Assembly (NCBI RefSeq): GCF_000237925.1
Contig: NC_031502.1
Span: 20,086,909-20,150,908, forward strand
Source: Schistosoma mansoni
Lineage: Eukaryota; Platyhelminthes; Trematoda; Strigeidida; Schistosomatidae
Length of the DNA: 64,000 nucleotides
Direction: 5' to 3'
Part shown: positions 13,330 through 25,300 of the stretch, one piece after another
Numbering within the stretch: position 1 is the stretch's first letter
Layout: each line of letters begins with the position of its first letter
The notes under the pieces: generated by a model
The model's input: only the letters and a program-made list of their open reading frames with translations
Databases searched by the model: none
What the model was told of the DNA's origin: nothing
Program-made: the position numbers and the translations under genes

Positions 13330-14225
13330 TCTCATATTCTCAAGTTACTAAAAGTGATTAGATGATGAGGATGAACGACATTTGATTTAAGGTCATCAGA
13401 GTTTGATTCTTCTGAAATATTTTCATCAAATTTATTGCAAATCTCATTAGTAGATAGTTGATCACTAAGAAAATCAGCATCGATCAGAATTGCATTAGAT
13501 TTTTGATCATCATTTGATTCATCTGTCACATTTTTTGTAAGAGCTTCCATTAGAAGAACACGTATCTAGCAAAACGACTAAAGAATCACGATAAGTAGAT
13601 TCATCAGAAACATTTGTCACAAAATAATGAATTCCATTTGGTGCAACTCTATTCATTATGCTGCTCGATTTATTTTGTTTCTTCGTACACGGGTACTGCA
13701 ACAATTTCATGAGCATTTAATGAGATACTGTCCTTCTGTGAGTTGGATAAATCACTACTTGTACATTGTGTTTCAGGGATAATGGGATTTGAACCCAGTA
13801 CATAGCATGTCTCTGAAATAGACATTACTGGACCACTGAAAGGATCATGTATGGCTGCTACTGTTTCGTTCAAATTATTGCTTATAAGTGTTATATCGGA
13901 AGCTATGTTTAACTGTAAGGGGGGCATCATACTCACTAATCTTGAGAGAAACATACTTTCTACAGTTATGGAGGCCGGTTCTGTTAAAAGCTACCGTTAC
14001 TTTGGCTGTTCGCAGCTTAAATCTTTTAGAACACACTTTTTCTTGACAGCGTTTTCGGGTTTTGTAATGACTTTCTTTGTGCTCTTTTCTTGAACCTCTT
14101 ACATTCTCGGTTCACAATTCCTGCATGTTTCGCTCAGTCATCTCCTGGTTATTTCGTTATCTTCAAGCACTGGTAAGGAATATTCAATAGATATGACTGT
14201 TCTGCAAACGTTTGATACAGGGTTT
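13330..14225 (-). pseudogene. Decayed coding-like stretch, unknown origin
   Basis: Three neighbouring minus-strand frames (13954-13670, 13716-13519, 13550-13332) have protein-like composition, for example PPLQLNIASDITLISNN, IPETQCTSSDLSNSQ and SDDLKSNVVHPHHLI. A Lys/Glu-rich stretch (STKKVITKPENAVKKK) lies upstream near 14060-14090. The frame changes between them and stops interrupt it, and no splice sites explain the switches. Lack of introns over 900 bases would fit a decayed retrocopy or an old single-exon gene. I recognise no family. It abuts a family D repeat at 14237. Confidence 0.35.
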
Positions 14226-14236
14226 TAATTGTTTCA

Positions 14237-14672
14237 TCAAAGCTAAAGGCCGGGGGCTCAAACTGAAGCAGATGGTTTTCTTAGGAGGCCACACCCGGAG
14301 CCTTTGACCTAAAGGTCCGATCCACAAGGCAGTGGAACATCGTAAGGAGATGCAGTCCCATGGTAGCCAGTGACCAACGATTGGTTCATACGACATTTGT
14401 TACCTCAGGATACTGGAGCCCATGTGCACCATTGGTTTGGAATCAGAGTTTTCCAACTCCCCTAGGTGGACTTTCCGTGTCCACCAACCCGGTTAAACCG
14501 TCAGACATTCGCTTTTCGTCCTCTCAATTTCGTAAACAACACCCCCGCCATGAGAAAGCAGTGAGTAGGACTTCTCTGGCATAGGCTATATACGCGTGAC
14601 CATGTGAGAGCATTTGGAGAGGGAGAGCGGACTCTCTCCACTCTCGGCCGTACCAGGACATTTGGGAACGAT
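14237..14672 (-). mobile_element. Family D retroposon, tail end missing
   Basis: Matches the element from the GGGGGCTCAAACTGAAGCAG region to its other end. Confidence 0.65.
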
Positions 14673-15239
14673 CAGTGTTTGTGAATATAAATATGAATGT
14701 GATTGTACATGTACTTCATTAAACCTAAAAGAAAATATTGAAAAACTAGACACTTGATGACAAAAAAAAGACACAAAAGTGAAGAGAGAGTTTCTATATC
14801 CGTAACATAATCAAAACATTTCCATCGAGATATCAATACTGGTCAGATATATCTTATATCTATCTACAAACTAAGAATCTTCAAAGTTGAAAGAAAAGTG
14901 CAAAAGAAGTGATTTTTTTTTCTCATACATCAAATACTACTTTTTTTTAATTAGATAGTAGTTTTTCTTTACTGAACTGTCCTAATTTATGATCTCTTTT
15001 GTATAGATTGATACAAAAATATTTTTTTTAAATGTTTCTTCCCTTTAGTAAATGAAATAGATGTATAAAATATAGGTTACTGTATGTATTCAGATACTTC
15101 AGAAATATACACGATCAATGTTTTCTTGTAGGCAGTGTAAATGTACTTATCGGATGAGCATTGTAGTATATAATATATTTAGTCAAATCATTATCATTCA
15201 TATTGTGTTGTCCAATGATTAGCCTAAACTGGGACTTGA
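14673..15239. other. No gene seen
   Basis: AT-rich with several T8 runs between the family D copy and the inverted LINE. Confidence 0.4.
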
Positions 15240-15945
15240 AAAAGAAGTTGGATTAGTGTTGGTCTCAACGACCTGGTAGCGTGACCGCAGTGCCCAAGGG
15301 ACAACTGATTGAGGTTGGTCACATACGACCTTTTTGTGGGTAGTTTTTGTGTTAGCTCTGTAGTTGTTGGGACCTTACCGCTGGAGATGGAAATCTGTGA
15401 GATAAGGAGAGGTGTGCATTTTTAGGGTCGACCTTTTCTAACCCCATCCCTCTTTATGGGAAGGCAGTATCGCTGTTATGCTAGTTGTCTGAAGGAAACA
15501 CCTTACTGCTGTCACACCTCTGTACAGTCAGCAGTACGACTTCGCCTTCGGACCTTGGGTTTGCTGCTTTTAGTCTCACCGCTCTTCAACCGACCTGTCT
15601 GGCATGGTAGGACCTTGAGGAACGATTGTTCCAGCCAGTATAGCTCGATTGGTTTGTCACGATAGGCAAGCCCGACCACCACGTCAAGTTATCAGCAACG
15701 GTCACAATCGATCACAATGGCGTAGGTGTATATACTCTATGCCTTCTCTTAAACTGTTAGATTGCCTTAGACTTTTCTTTCTTCCTGTATTATATCCTTA
15801 TGTACAATTTTCCTTTTATATATTACTACTATTGAAGTAACTACTTCTATGAATTTGATGTTCATCTTGCTGTGTTAATGAGGTATGGCAACTTGGACCA
15901 ATGCATATATGTGCCTGGTCCTATGTTGTAACCGACTGACTGACA
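15240..15945 (+). mobile_element. LINE family 1 copy with 5' inversion (twin-priming form)
   Basis: 15240-15693 is antisense to the 5' leader of the full-length LINE (it matches 25920-26385), and 15694-15945 is the sense 3' end with its GACTGACTGAC tail. The inverted part runs out to the element's 5' terminus exactly at the junction, as expected when a second cDNA primes internally and reads to the RNA 5' end. I could not identify a target duplication. Confidence 0.75.
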
Positions 15946-16884
15946 GTGTACATTCATTTGTTAATTATTGAAGCTTAGCTAAACTGGAAAAAGATATTTT
16001 CCACTGAAATTGGGACATCAGTTTGTGCTCCAACAAAACAAACGGTTTTTATATGAACAAGTATTTAGCTGAGCATAGAAATGTCTAGTTTTTATAATTT
16101 TGAATTATTAGAACTGGAAAATAATTTTACACTGCGAACTGATATCAGCTTGAAAACCATGAAGTGATTGGTAACTGATTCACTCATTTCTGTGTCTCTA
16201 ATAGCGTACAACCACGACACCATATCTACTTGAAGCAAAGAGGTTTTAATTTCACAAACAGTACAATACCTCTAAACCCAATACACCACATTTATCTCAA
16301 CTTCAATCAATGAAACTGTGCGATCCCTATGCTGAAATAATGCGAATCTCATCACAGACTAACTCCAGTTGAACAACTACTAAAAACCAGGAAGTAATCG
16401 ACACCTATTTTAACCTAGTATATGGACTCGGAAGCGTGCTTCAATGACTTTACCTGGGACCAAACTCAGGACCTTTAGGTTTCACAAAGAACAGTCAACC
16501 TTCAACCCATTGAGTCGATATCCAATGGTTTACATCTTTAACTTCAACCCATTAGTGTGTAACTAACTTACTCGTGGAACGGTTCAACTTCCTTGGTTAT
16601 GGCTTCTCACCCCAGGAATTACTTCTCAAATCAAATCATTCTTGAAATTGATAATTTTCCTCCAAATAGTGGAAATTACTTCTGAAATAATAATCTCATT
16701 ACTATCAAACCCTTGATTTCTGTTTTTTAACTTATTCAAAAATGAAAACCCTTTATATATCTACAATTTAATCTTCGAACAGCAAAATTTGCTAAGATAT
16801 TTCCTGAGAAGTCTTATTCCTACTTATAAGTAGTTCAAGTGAAGATTCGATAAAAACTTATTATGGTGATATACTGTTATTCAT
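15946..16884. other. No gene; old family A-like piece
   Basis: 16400-16570 looks like a strongly decayed antisense family A unit. The rest is unassigned. Confidence 0.35.
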
Positions 16885-17357
16885 TTAAACACATAAATAT
16901 TGGTACAAAGAGGCACCAAATATACATGCGCCGCCCAAATCTCATTTGATTTGTGTGAGAGCTGTGATACTGCCCAGGTGCCCAAACTGAAACAGGTGGT
17001 TTTCTTAGGGGGCCACACCCGGAGCCTTTGACCTAAAGGTTAAATCCACAAGGCAGTGGAGCAACGTAAGGAGATGCAATCTCATGGTAGCCAGTGACCG
17101 ACCATAGGATATTGCAGCCCATGTTCACCATTGGTTTAGAATAAGGGTTTTCCAACTCCCCTAGGTGGACTTTCCGTGTCCACCAACCCAGTTAAAGCGC
17201 CGGACATTCGCTTTTCGTCCTCTCAATTTCGTTAAAAGTAAATCCACGAGAAGACAGTGAGTAGGACTTCCTTGGCAGAGGCTATATACGCGTGGCCATG
17301 TGAGAACATTTGGAGAGAGCGAACTCTCCCCACTCTCGGCCGAACCAGAGCATCTGA
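16885..17357 (-). mobile_element. Family D retroposon
   Basis: Nearly full length, from ATTTAAACACATAAATATTGG to the ACTCTCGGCCG end. Confidence 0.68.
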
Positions 17358-17719
17358 ATAGAAGGAAACCAATGAATAAATACCCATCTGCTTTGAATTT
17401 TCTTCATTTCAAATAACTATATTAGAATATAATATTAAGTCCCATTCCCATAGATTTACTGTGAAGATTTCAGTGTCAAAACTATCATTCAATCCACACA
17501 CAAAAAGAACAGAGATCCTTGTACGTTCAACTGTTATGGGAGGAAATTATAAACACATTACATTTCACTGAGTCACTGCTACTTTGGTTCTCTTCAAACA
17601 AGATCAATACAAAATAATACACTAATATGATGCGACAATGAAATCAGTTAGTTGCATTACAGAATATCTTGAACAACAATCTTAACACGAATGTAAATAC
17701 AAAACCCATTAGCGTCATT

Positions 17720-18412
17720 TTAGTGAGGATATTCGTAGGCTACTAGTATTCGACCATAGGTGTCTTCGAAACATTGCTCGTATATCCTGAGACCACCAAG
17801 TAAGTAATGCAGTTGTTAGGAAACGGGTACTAGGTAAGGATGGCAAATCGATTGATGAAGAAGTGGAACTTCATCAGTTGAGATGGCTGAGACACGTGTT
17901 ACGTATGCCCAACCACTGACTGCCCCGACGTGCAATGTTTTATGGTGTAGGAGTAGGTTGTAAGAGAGCTAGGGGCGGCCAGACCAAAACGTGGCACAAA
18001 TCCATGAAGTCACTGACATGTGGACTAAGCTATGCTGGTAGGTATAGACTAATGGTTGGCATTCGCGAGATGATAGCAATCGATGGTTAGAGACCTTGAA
18101 TGACATGGCTCACAATCATTTGCAATGGAGAAGGTGCATCCACTCCCTGTGTTCTGCCAAATTATAACCTACTGAACTCTTCATGTCTCTATCTATTTTC
18201 TCTTTCCAAATGTATTTCATTGGATTATATCCCTTGAATAACATCTTTTAACCCTAATCTTTCGGATTACTGCTTATACTCTTGCTACTTCTATCACTAT
18301 GGGATTTGAATCAACAACTGCATCTCCGTGCTAATGTAATATGGCAACTCGAACTAATGTACGTACGTACGAAGTTCTACGTTGTGACTGAATGACTGAC
18401 TGATTTTAGTGA
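17720..18412 (+). mobile_element. LINE family 1b 3' end, decayed
   Basis: Sense 3' region related to the C-terminus of the full-length LINE (the DTRRLL...HRCLRNIA region), with stops. The 3' end has an alternating ACGT tract and a CTGACTGA-type tail. Confidence 0.65.
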
Positions 18413-18884
18413 GGTTATTTATTACAACTTTGACTTAACAGGTCTATGTCCAACTCTCCTCTCTCATCTGTTTTTAGGACTAACTATAACCCTAGAAACA
18501 CTCCAAAAGAGAAGTCAAATACAACTTATAACTATAATCAACTGAAAATATATCTCAATACAATGAATTATGAACACATTTTCTCATAGATTAAGTAGTA
18601 TACAGTTGAGATGATGGGGTTTTTTTTTAAATAGTTACATTGTAATTGTCATACAAAATTTCGTTTGGAAATCAAAATTGAATACTAAATATCAATCAAG
18701 TACCATATCAAATCATATCACTCATTGCCAATATTACAATCATAATACATAAATGTCATCAAATGAACTGTACAATTTCATATTAACTATTTATGAAAAC
18801 CTACTTATACTACTGAAATGAGTTGATGAAAGTAATAGTAGAAGGTATATGAAGTTACAACACTATAGTAGGACAAGAAGAACA

Positions 18885-18990
18885 ACAAAATAGTCAGTCA
18901 GTCACAACGTAGAACTTCGTACGTACGTACGTACGTACATCAGTTGGAGTTGTCATACCACAACAAAATATATTTTGACTAAATCTAATT
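18885..18990 (-). mobile_element. LINE family 1b 3' terminus
   Basis: Antisense terminal 100 bases: CAGTCAGTCAGTCACAACG, then a self-complementary (ACGT)n run at 18918-18938. Confidence 0.6.
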
Positions 18991-19015
18991 ATAAACAAGA
19001 AGAATAGAAATAGGT

Positions 19016-19304
19016 CTAAGAAAATAATAAACGTAAGAATTTTAGAACAAAATAACCACCAAATGTGATATAAAGTACTTTATCCATTAGCTGACGTCTA
19101 GTTAATTCAAGTTCTATTTCATTGATACGATTCTCTAATAATCTAATACGTCGTGTATCTACAACAATTGATTGGGCATTACTTGTTTGATTCGTTAATA
19201 GTGACGATGATGATGTTGATGTAGATGTAGATGAATGATTCATAACATTGGAGACATTCGATAAAGGAAGTGGAGAAGATTGTGGTTCTGTTGGGACATG
19301 ATTC
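19016..19304 (-). CDS. MFF: MFF last exon: coiled coil and tail anchor
   Basis: Acceptor acaaaaag at 19305 follows a T-rich tract and matches the phase of the middle exon. Encodes a Ser/Thr-rich linker, the coiled coil RIRLLENRINEIELEL, and a C-terminal hydrophobic segment ending LRLLFS. The frame stays open upstream to an ATG at 19399, but that part is read as intron. Confidence 0.72.
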
Positions 19305-22300
19305 CTTTTTGTTTTGAAAATAAAATAAAATACAAATACTAATACAAGTAAATAGATCGAGTTAAAACGTTTGCAGAGTTGACATGAAAGAGCTGTCATT
19401 CTATATTACATATTATTCGTAAATTCACTTAGTATTGTTTTGTTTGAATCTTCCCATTGATGTTTAGGACTGCGACTGGCCAGTCTTTTATTGGCATATG
19501 TGCATACTGTGCGTATTGGCCTCGATATTGCCTTAATTAACAAGCATTCTAAGCAAAGATGGATAGTGGCTAGCAGTGGAATCCAGTTTGACGCACGTTT
19601 CGTCCTATTTGGAACTCGTCAGCTAGATGCACCTGCATCTCAGAGCTAATGTTCACTCTGGGACTCGAACCCACAGGCAAGTGGCCGAGTGGATAACGCG
19701 ATGGCGTTTGAAGCGAAAGGTACTGGGTTCGAGTTCCTCCCAGAGTGAACATTAACTCTCAGATGCAGGTATATCCAGCTGACGAGTCCCAAATAGGATG
19801 AAACGCGCGTCAAACTGGATTCCACTGCTAGCCACTATCCATCTTTGCTTATAATATTCCTAAGTTGATGTAAATCATTTACAAATTACATGTTTGTTGT
19901 GTAGATGAATTTGAGTCCCAATTTCTCGTGTATGAAAAGACAATTCCACTACTGCAACACTGAATAAATATAAAGTGTAGTAGAGTTTAAATCTGTTACT
20001 GAAAAGTCGAATGTTTTAATCACTAAGTCATCACTTTAGATGTAAACTATGGGAAAAGGAAATTCTATTTCAAAAACTAACTTTCCAAAAAAAACACAAA
20101 AATAACCAATTATTCTTACTGAGATTCAATTGTTAATGGAGTTGAGATTGTTGTTTCTATTTCTCTTTTTTCAATAGTTAATCGTTCTAGATCTGGATAA
20201 TGAACTTCATTTAATACTAAAGAAGTAGGTAATGGTTCTAAAGCATGTTGAAGTGGAACAGGATCTAAATTATCAATAAGATCGTCTGTATTAAAAACAA
20301 AAACAAAAAAAGTGAACAGAATAATAAGTCATATAGTTAAGTATATGGATTTGTTTGTATATTCTATAGATGGCGGTAATGTTGGTTATACCATTTCATC
20401 ATTCATTTAAACACATAAATATTGGTACAAAGAGGGCACCAGATACGTATGCGCCACACAAATCAAATGAGATTTGTGTGAGGGCTATGATACTGATCGG
20501 GTGCCCAAACCTAAGGAGATGCAGTCCCATGGTAGCCGGTGACCAACAACTGATTCATACGCCATTTGTTCCTTCAGGATACTAGAATTCATTCACAACA
20601 TTGGTTTGAAATCAGGGTTTTCCAACTCCCCTAGGAGAAATTTCCGTGTCCACCAACCCGGTTAAAGCGCCAGACATTCGCTTTCCGTCCTCTCAATTTC
20701 GTAAACAACACCCCCGCCATGAGAACGCAGTGAGTAGGACTTCCTTGGCAGAGGCTATATACGCGGGGCCATGTGAGAGCATTTGGAGAGGGAGAGCGGA
20801 CTCTTCCCACTCTCGGTCGTACCAGGGCATTTGGGGGCTGGTTATACCAAAAAAATGAGTCATACAAGGTCCCATAGAGTAGATATTGCTATAGATCCAG
20901 ATTATTATTTAAATAAACATAAATTGTAAGTTTAACCACAGAGTATCAGACTCAGTCAGTCAGTCAGTTAAAGACGACGTAAAACCTAGTACAAATATCT
21001 ATTGGTCCAAGTTACCACATATCACATCAGCTAAGTAAAAGGAGAAATTAACAATATGAGAAGTAGCAGAAGAGAAATAATCATAACAGTCAATGTAGTA
21101 GAAAGTTAAGTATGAGTATTCTTCTACAGGAAGAACACATGAGATAGAAGAAAAGAAAAACAGAAATAGTAAATCTCAAAACTCAAAAGAACACACAAGC
21201 AATGGATACAAATTTGCCACAGCGACAGATATCGGACGATATCCCACAATCACAGAAAATGACTACTGCATGTGTTTCAGTTACAAAACCTACGACTCCT
21301 CAGTAGTCAGTAACTTCACGTATGGATGCCGTGTCTTGATCCGGCTCCTTAAAGTCTTATTCCAAGGTGCTTCGAAGCTAGGTAGTATCACAAACCAAGG
21401 TAAGTAACTTCTGGGTTGTCATAACACACATCCAAACCATCTTAGTCAATCGACGACTATGGCCTAGTTAGTCTACTCACCGTTTCTACTAAAAACCTTT
21501 AGCGTGACCCCCACCTCCTACATTGTCTATGGTATCATCTATTATCAAATATTTATAACCAATACACTTTATAGTTTTATATGCTGTTTAATAGATGTAC
21601 AGCAATATGGAGAGGATTGATATGTAGTATTTTCATCCCCTGATTCGCAAGTGTACATTTTACTTACACCACGCAATGTAGAAAAACCAAACGCTCGTTT
21701 GGTATTTATGTCAGCTGTTAACACCCCAAGAATTATGTGATTTTCAAAATTGGTAAAGTGGTTTACACTTTCGATTAATTCATTTTCCATAGTGAAACTA
21801 GAAATCAACTTAAGAAAATTTTAAAACACAATATAGAGTGTTATAAACTTCTTTTATTACGACCCAGTTATTCCTTTTGCTTAGTATTCTTAGACATCAA
21901 TACACTCGACAAGTCCCCAAATCAGAACACGGTTGAACAGGAAAGAAATAATATTCCAAATAACAAGGATAGATGGAAGTAAGAAGCACAATAAGAGATA
22001 CGTTAGTATATTTATAGTTTTTACATGAGAAGATTCAAGAGTCTTCTCCAAGTATCAACTAACGCTGACTAAATAAGAAATAGCCAATCAGCGTGCACCA
22101 ACGCAATCGTGCATGGAACGTGCTTTGATCCAATCTATGTCCTGATAACACCTCCCATTTGAGCAGATTCGTAGGATCGGGTGCTAGGGTCCAACTGCAG
22201 CCGAGTGACTGGCCTGTGCTTTTGACTTGTCCATCTTCTAGGCAATAATGAAGCTGTATCACTCTTTGCTTGCATAGAAGCTGACCTGTCTGTTCCAGGC

Positions 22301-25300
22301 GTTTTGATTTCAAAAGTGTTTAGCAGAACGTCATAAGGTATTCTGTATCGAGTGTCGTTGCTCGCTATCGAAGTTGCTTTCAATCGGTCAGCATGACGTA
22401 CACAAACTTCTGAGCCAACTGACACCTCATAAGCCACATTCCCTTTCTTTTGCACGATCCGACCAGCTAATACTGATATCAATGTCAGTCAGTCAGTCAG
22501 CTACAACGTAGGACCAGACACATATATGCATCGGTCCAAGTTGCCATACCTCGTTAGCACAACAAGATCAACACCGGATTAATAGTAGTTAATTTAGTGT
22601 TGGTAGTAGTATATAAATTATAGGTTGTATATAAGGATATAGTATAGGAAGGGAGATATGAAGCAATTTTAGTCTCAAGGTTTAAGGGAAGATAAAGAGT
22701 GTATACACCTACGCCATTGTGATCGATTCTCAGCCATGTCACCCAGAGTCTCCAACCATTGGTTACGATAGTCACGCGGACCCCAACCAGGTAGTCTGCA
22801 TCTGCCAACATGGCTCAGACTAGAAGTTAGTGACTTCAAGCACTGATGCCATGTTTTGGTTTGGCCGCCCCTAACTCTCTTCCAACCGTCCCCAATACTA
22901 GTCATCATAGCGCGTCGTGGTAATCGATGTTCAGGCATACGTAACACATGGCCCAACCATCTCAGTCGATGAAGATTCATCACCTCATCAACTGATTTAC
23001 CATCGTTCCCTAATACCCTGCGTCTAACCTCACTATTACTTACCCGGTGATCCCAGCAGATGCGAGCAATATTTCTAAGGCATCTGTGGTCAAATACTAG
23101 TAACCTACGAGTATCTTCTACTCTTAATGGCCATGTTTCGCAGCCGTAAAGTAGAACAGAACGAACTGCTGCGCAGTATACTCGTCCCTTAATTGATAGA
23201 CGGATATCTCGTCTTCGCCATAGGTGACGTAAGTTGGCAAAAGCCAAATGAGCTTTTTGAATCCGTGCTGAGATTTCGTCAGACACCAACCCATTAGGGC
23301 TGATCAGACTTCCAAGATAAGTGAAGTTGTCGACGCGTTCGACTACTTCACTCCCTATCCTTAGTTCAGGTGTTGACGCAGGCCAGTCCTGGAGTAACAA
23401 TTTACATTTAGATGGGGAGAAACGCATCCCAAACATCCTGGCATTATTACTGAGTTCCAACAGAAGACTCTGCATTTTGCCAGCGTCTTCACCAAACAGG
23501 ACTATGTCATCTGCGTATTCTAAGTCGCTTAGTGGTCCCCCTGGTAGGAGATCAATTCCTGTAGATTCAGTCGAAGAGAGTGTTATTTCCAGCAACAGGT
23601 CTATAATGAAGTTAAACAAAAACGGGGATAGTGGACAGCCTTGACGGACACCACTTGAGGTTGTAAAATCATATGACAGTTCGCCATAAGCTCTTACTCG
23701 ACTAATAGTGTTCGAGTAAAGAGCCTTCACAAGGTTTATGTACTTCTCAGATACACCTTTCAATGACAGACACTGCCACAGAACCTCTCGGTCTACAGAG
23801 TCAAATGCTGCTTTCAAGTCAAGAAAAACTATCATTGTCGGACGCCGATAAGCGTGTCTGTGCTCTAAAACTTGACGAATGGTGAATATGTGGTCGATAC
23901 AGCCACGACCAGGTCTGAAGTCAGCCTGATTTTCTCGTGTTTGCAGTTCACGAGTCTTAGTTAGGCGCCCGATAATTATTGAGGCTAGTATTTTAGATGC
24001 TATGTTAGTCAGACTAATCCCTCTATGGTTATCGCAGGATGATTTGGACCCCTTTTTATATATTGGGACAATCAGTGATTGTGACCAGTCGGATGGGATT
24101 ACATCCGTCTCCCAGATTTTAGCCAGAATATTAGTCAACCTAATCGCTAAAATTGGACCACCATATTTAAAGACCTCTGGAGCCAATCCATCAGGACCAG
24201 CTGCTTTTCCTCGTTTCAGATTACTTATAGCCTTTTGAACTTCAAGTAGGGTCGGGGGGCCTACCTCAATGTTCCATTCAGGTTTTCTGGGAATAGTGGG
24301 TAGTTGTGCAGTAGCTGAAGGCCAGCTAAACTGCTCCTTAAAGTGTTCCGTCCATCGTTCTAAACGTTTAGGTTGAGAGCAGATAAGGGTTCCGTCTTTT
24401 TCGGAGATTGTCTCACTTACACTTGACTTCTTAATTCCGGTTTCTTTTATTAGTCTGAATAGTTGGCTGGTGTTGTCTACAGCCACTGCCTTTTCCATCT
24501 CTTTTGCTTTCGTTGCCCACCACTGCTCACGATCGTTCCTTAGACTTTTAGTTAACCTAGATCTAATTTCTTTACGCTCTTCGTCGTGTTCAGAGCCTGA
24601 TGGGATGAGTTTACGCGAATCCATCAGTGAAATAGACTTAGAGGAAATCCACTGGTTTTTTGGAGCCCTATGGTTTAAATGACTAATAGATGTGACTGCT
24701 GTTTCCACAGCTGTTCGTATGTCTTTCCAAGCAGCATCTCGGTCAGTCTCGTTTACAGAACTGCCTAGATGTGAACTCAGTTGTTTCTGGAATTCGCATT
24801 TGGCTTTCTCGTCCTCCAGCTCAATCCTAATGGGTCTTCTTAGTGTAATTTTCCTGCGTCCATTGAGGCGCAGACAAATGCGCGCTCGTATTAAAGCGTG
24901 ATCAGAGTCTAAACAAGTATTCCAATACGAGCGACAATCTTCTATTGAGCCTCTCCAACGATGACTGATGACAATATGGTCTATTTGAGTCCATCGTTGG
25001 TTTGGTGAAGGTGGTCGCCATGTTAGACGATGTCTCTCCTTATGTTTAAAATTAGTGCTTGCTAAAAATAAACGATTGTCTGAGCATAGTTGCAACAGAC
25101 GATCACCATTATCGGTTCGTTGAGCCGGAATACTAAAACACCCACCTAAATGTCTTTCTGTTTGATTTAAGCTGCCTACCTGGGCATTAAAGTCACCCGC
25201 TACGACTACTATGTCTGAGCGCTTAGCTTTCTGAAGAAGCTCAGAGAGTTTTCTGTAAAAGTCATCTTTTACTTCATCATGGCTGCAGTCAGTGGGAGCG

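Noticed and set aside
18918-18938. (ACGT)n palindrome as a regulatory site
   Set aside because: It is part of the LINE family 1b 3' end, and a shorter form occurs in the other copies.
19016-19399. A stand-alone 127-residue membrane protein starting at 19399
   Set aside because: The C-terminal part matches the MFF tail, and a phase-matched acceptor lies at 19305; the upstream hydrophobic stretch is read as intron.
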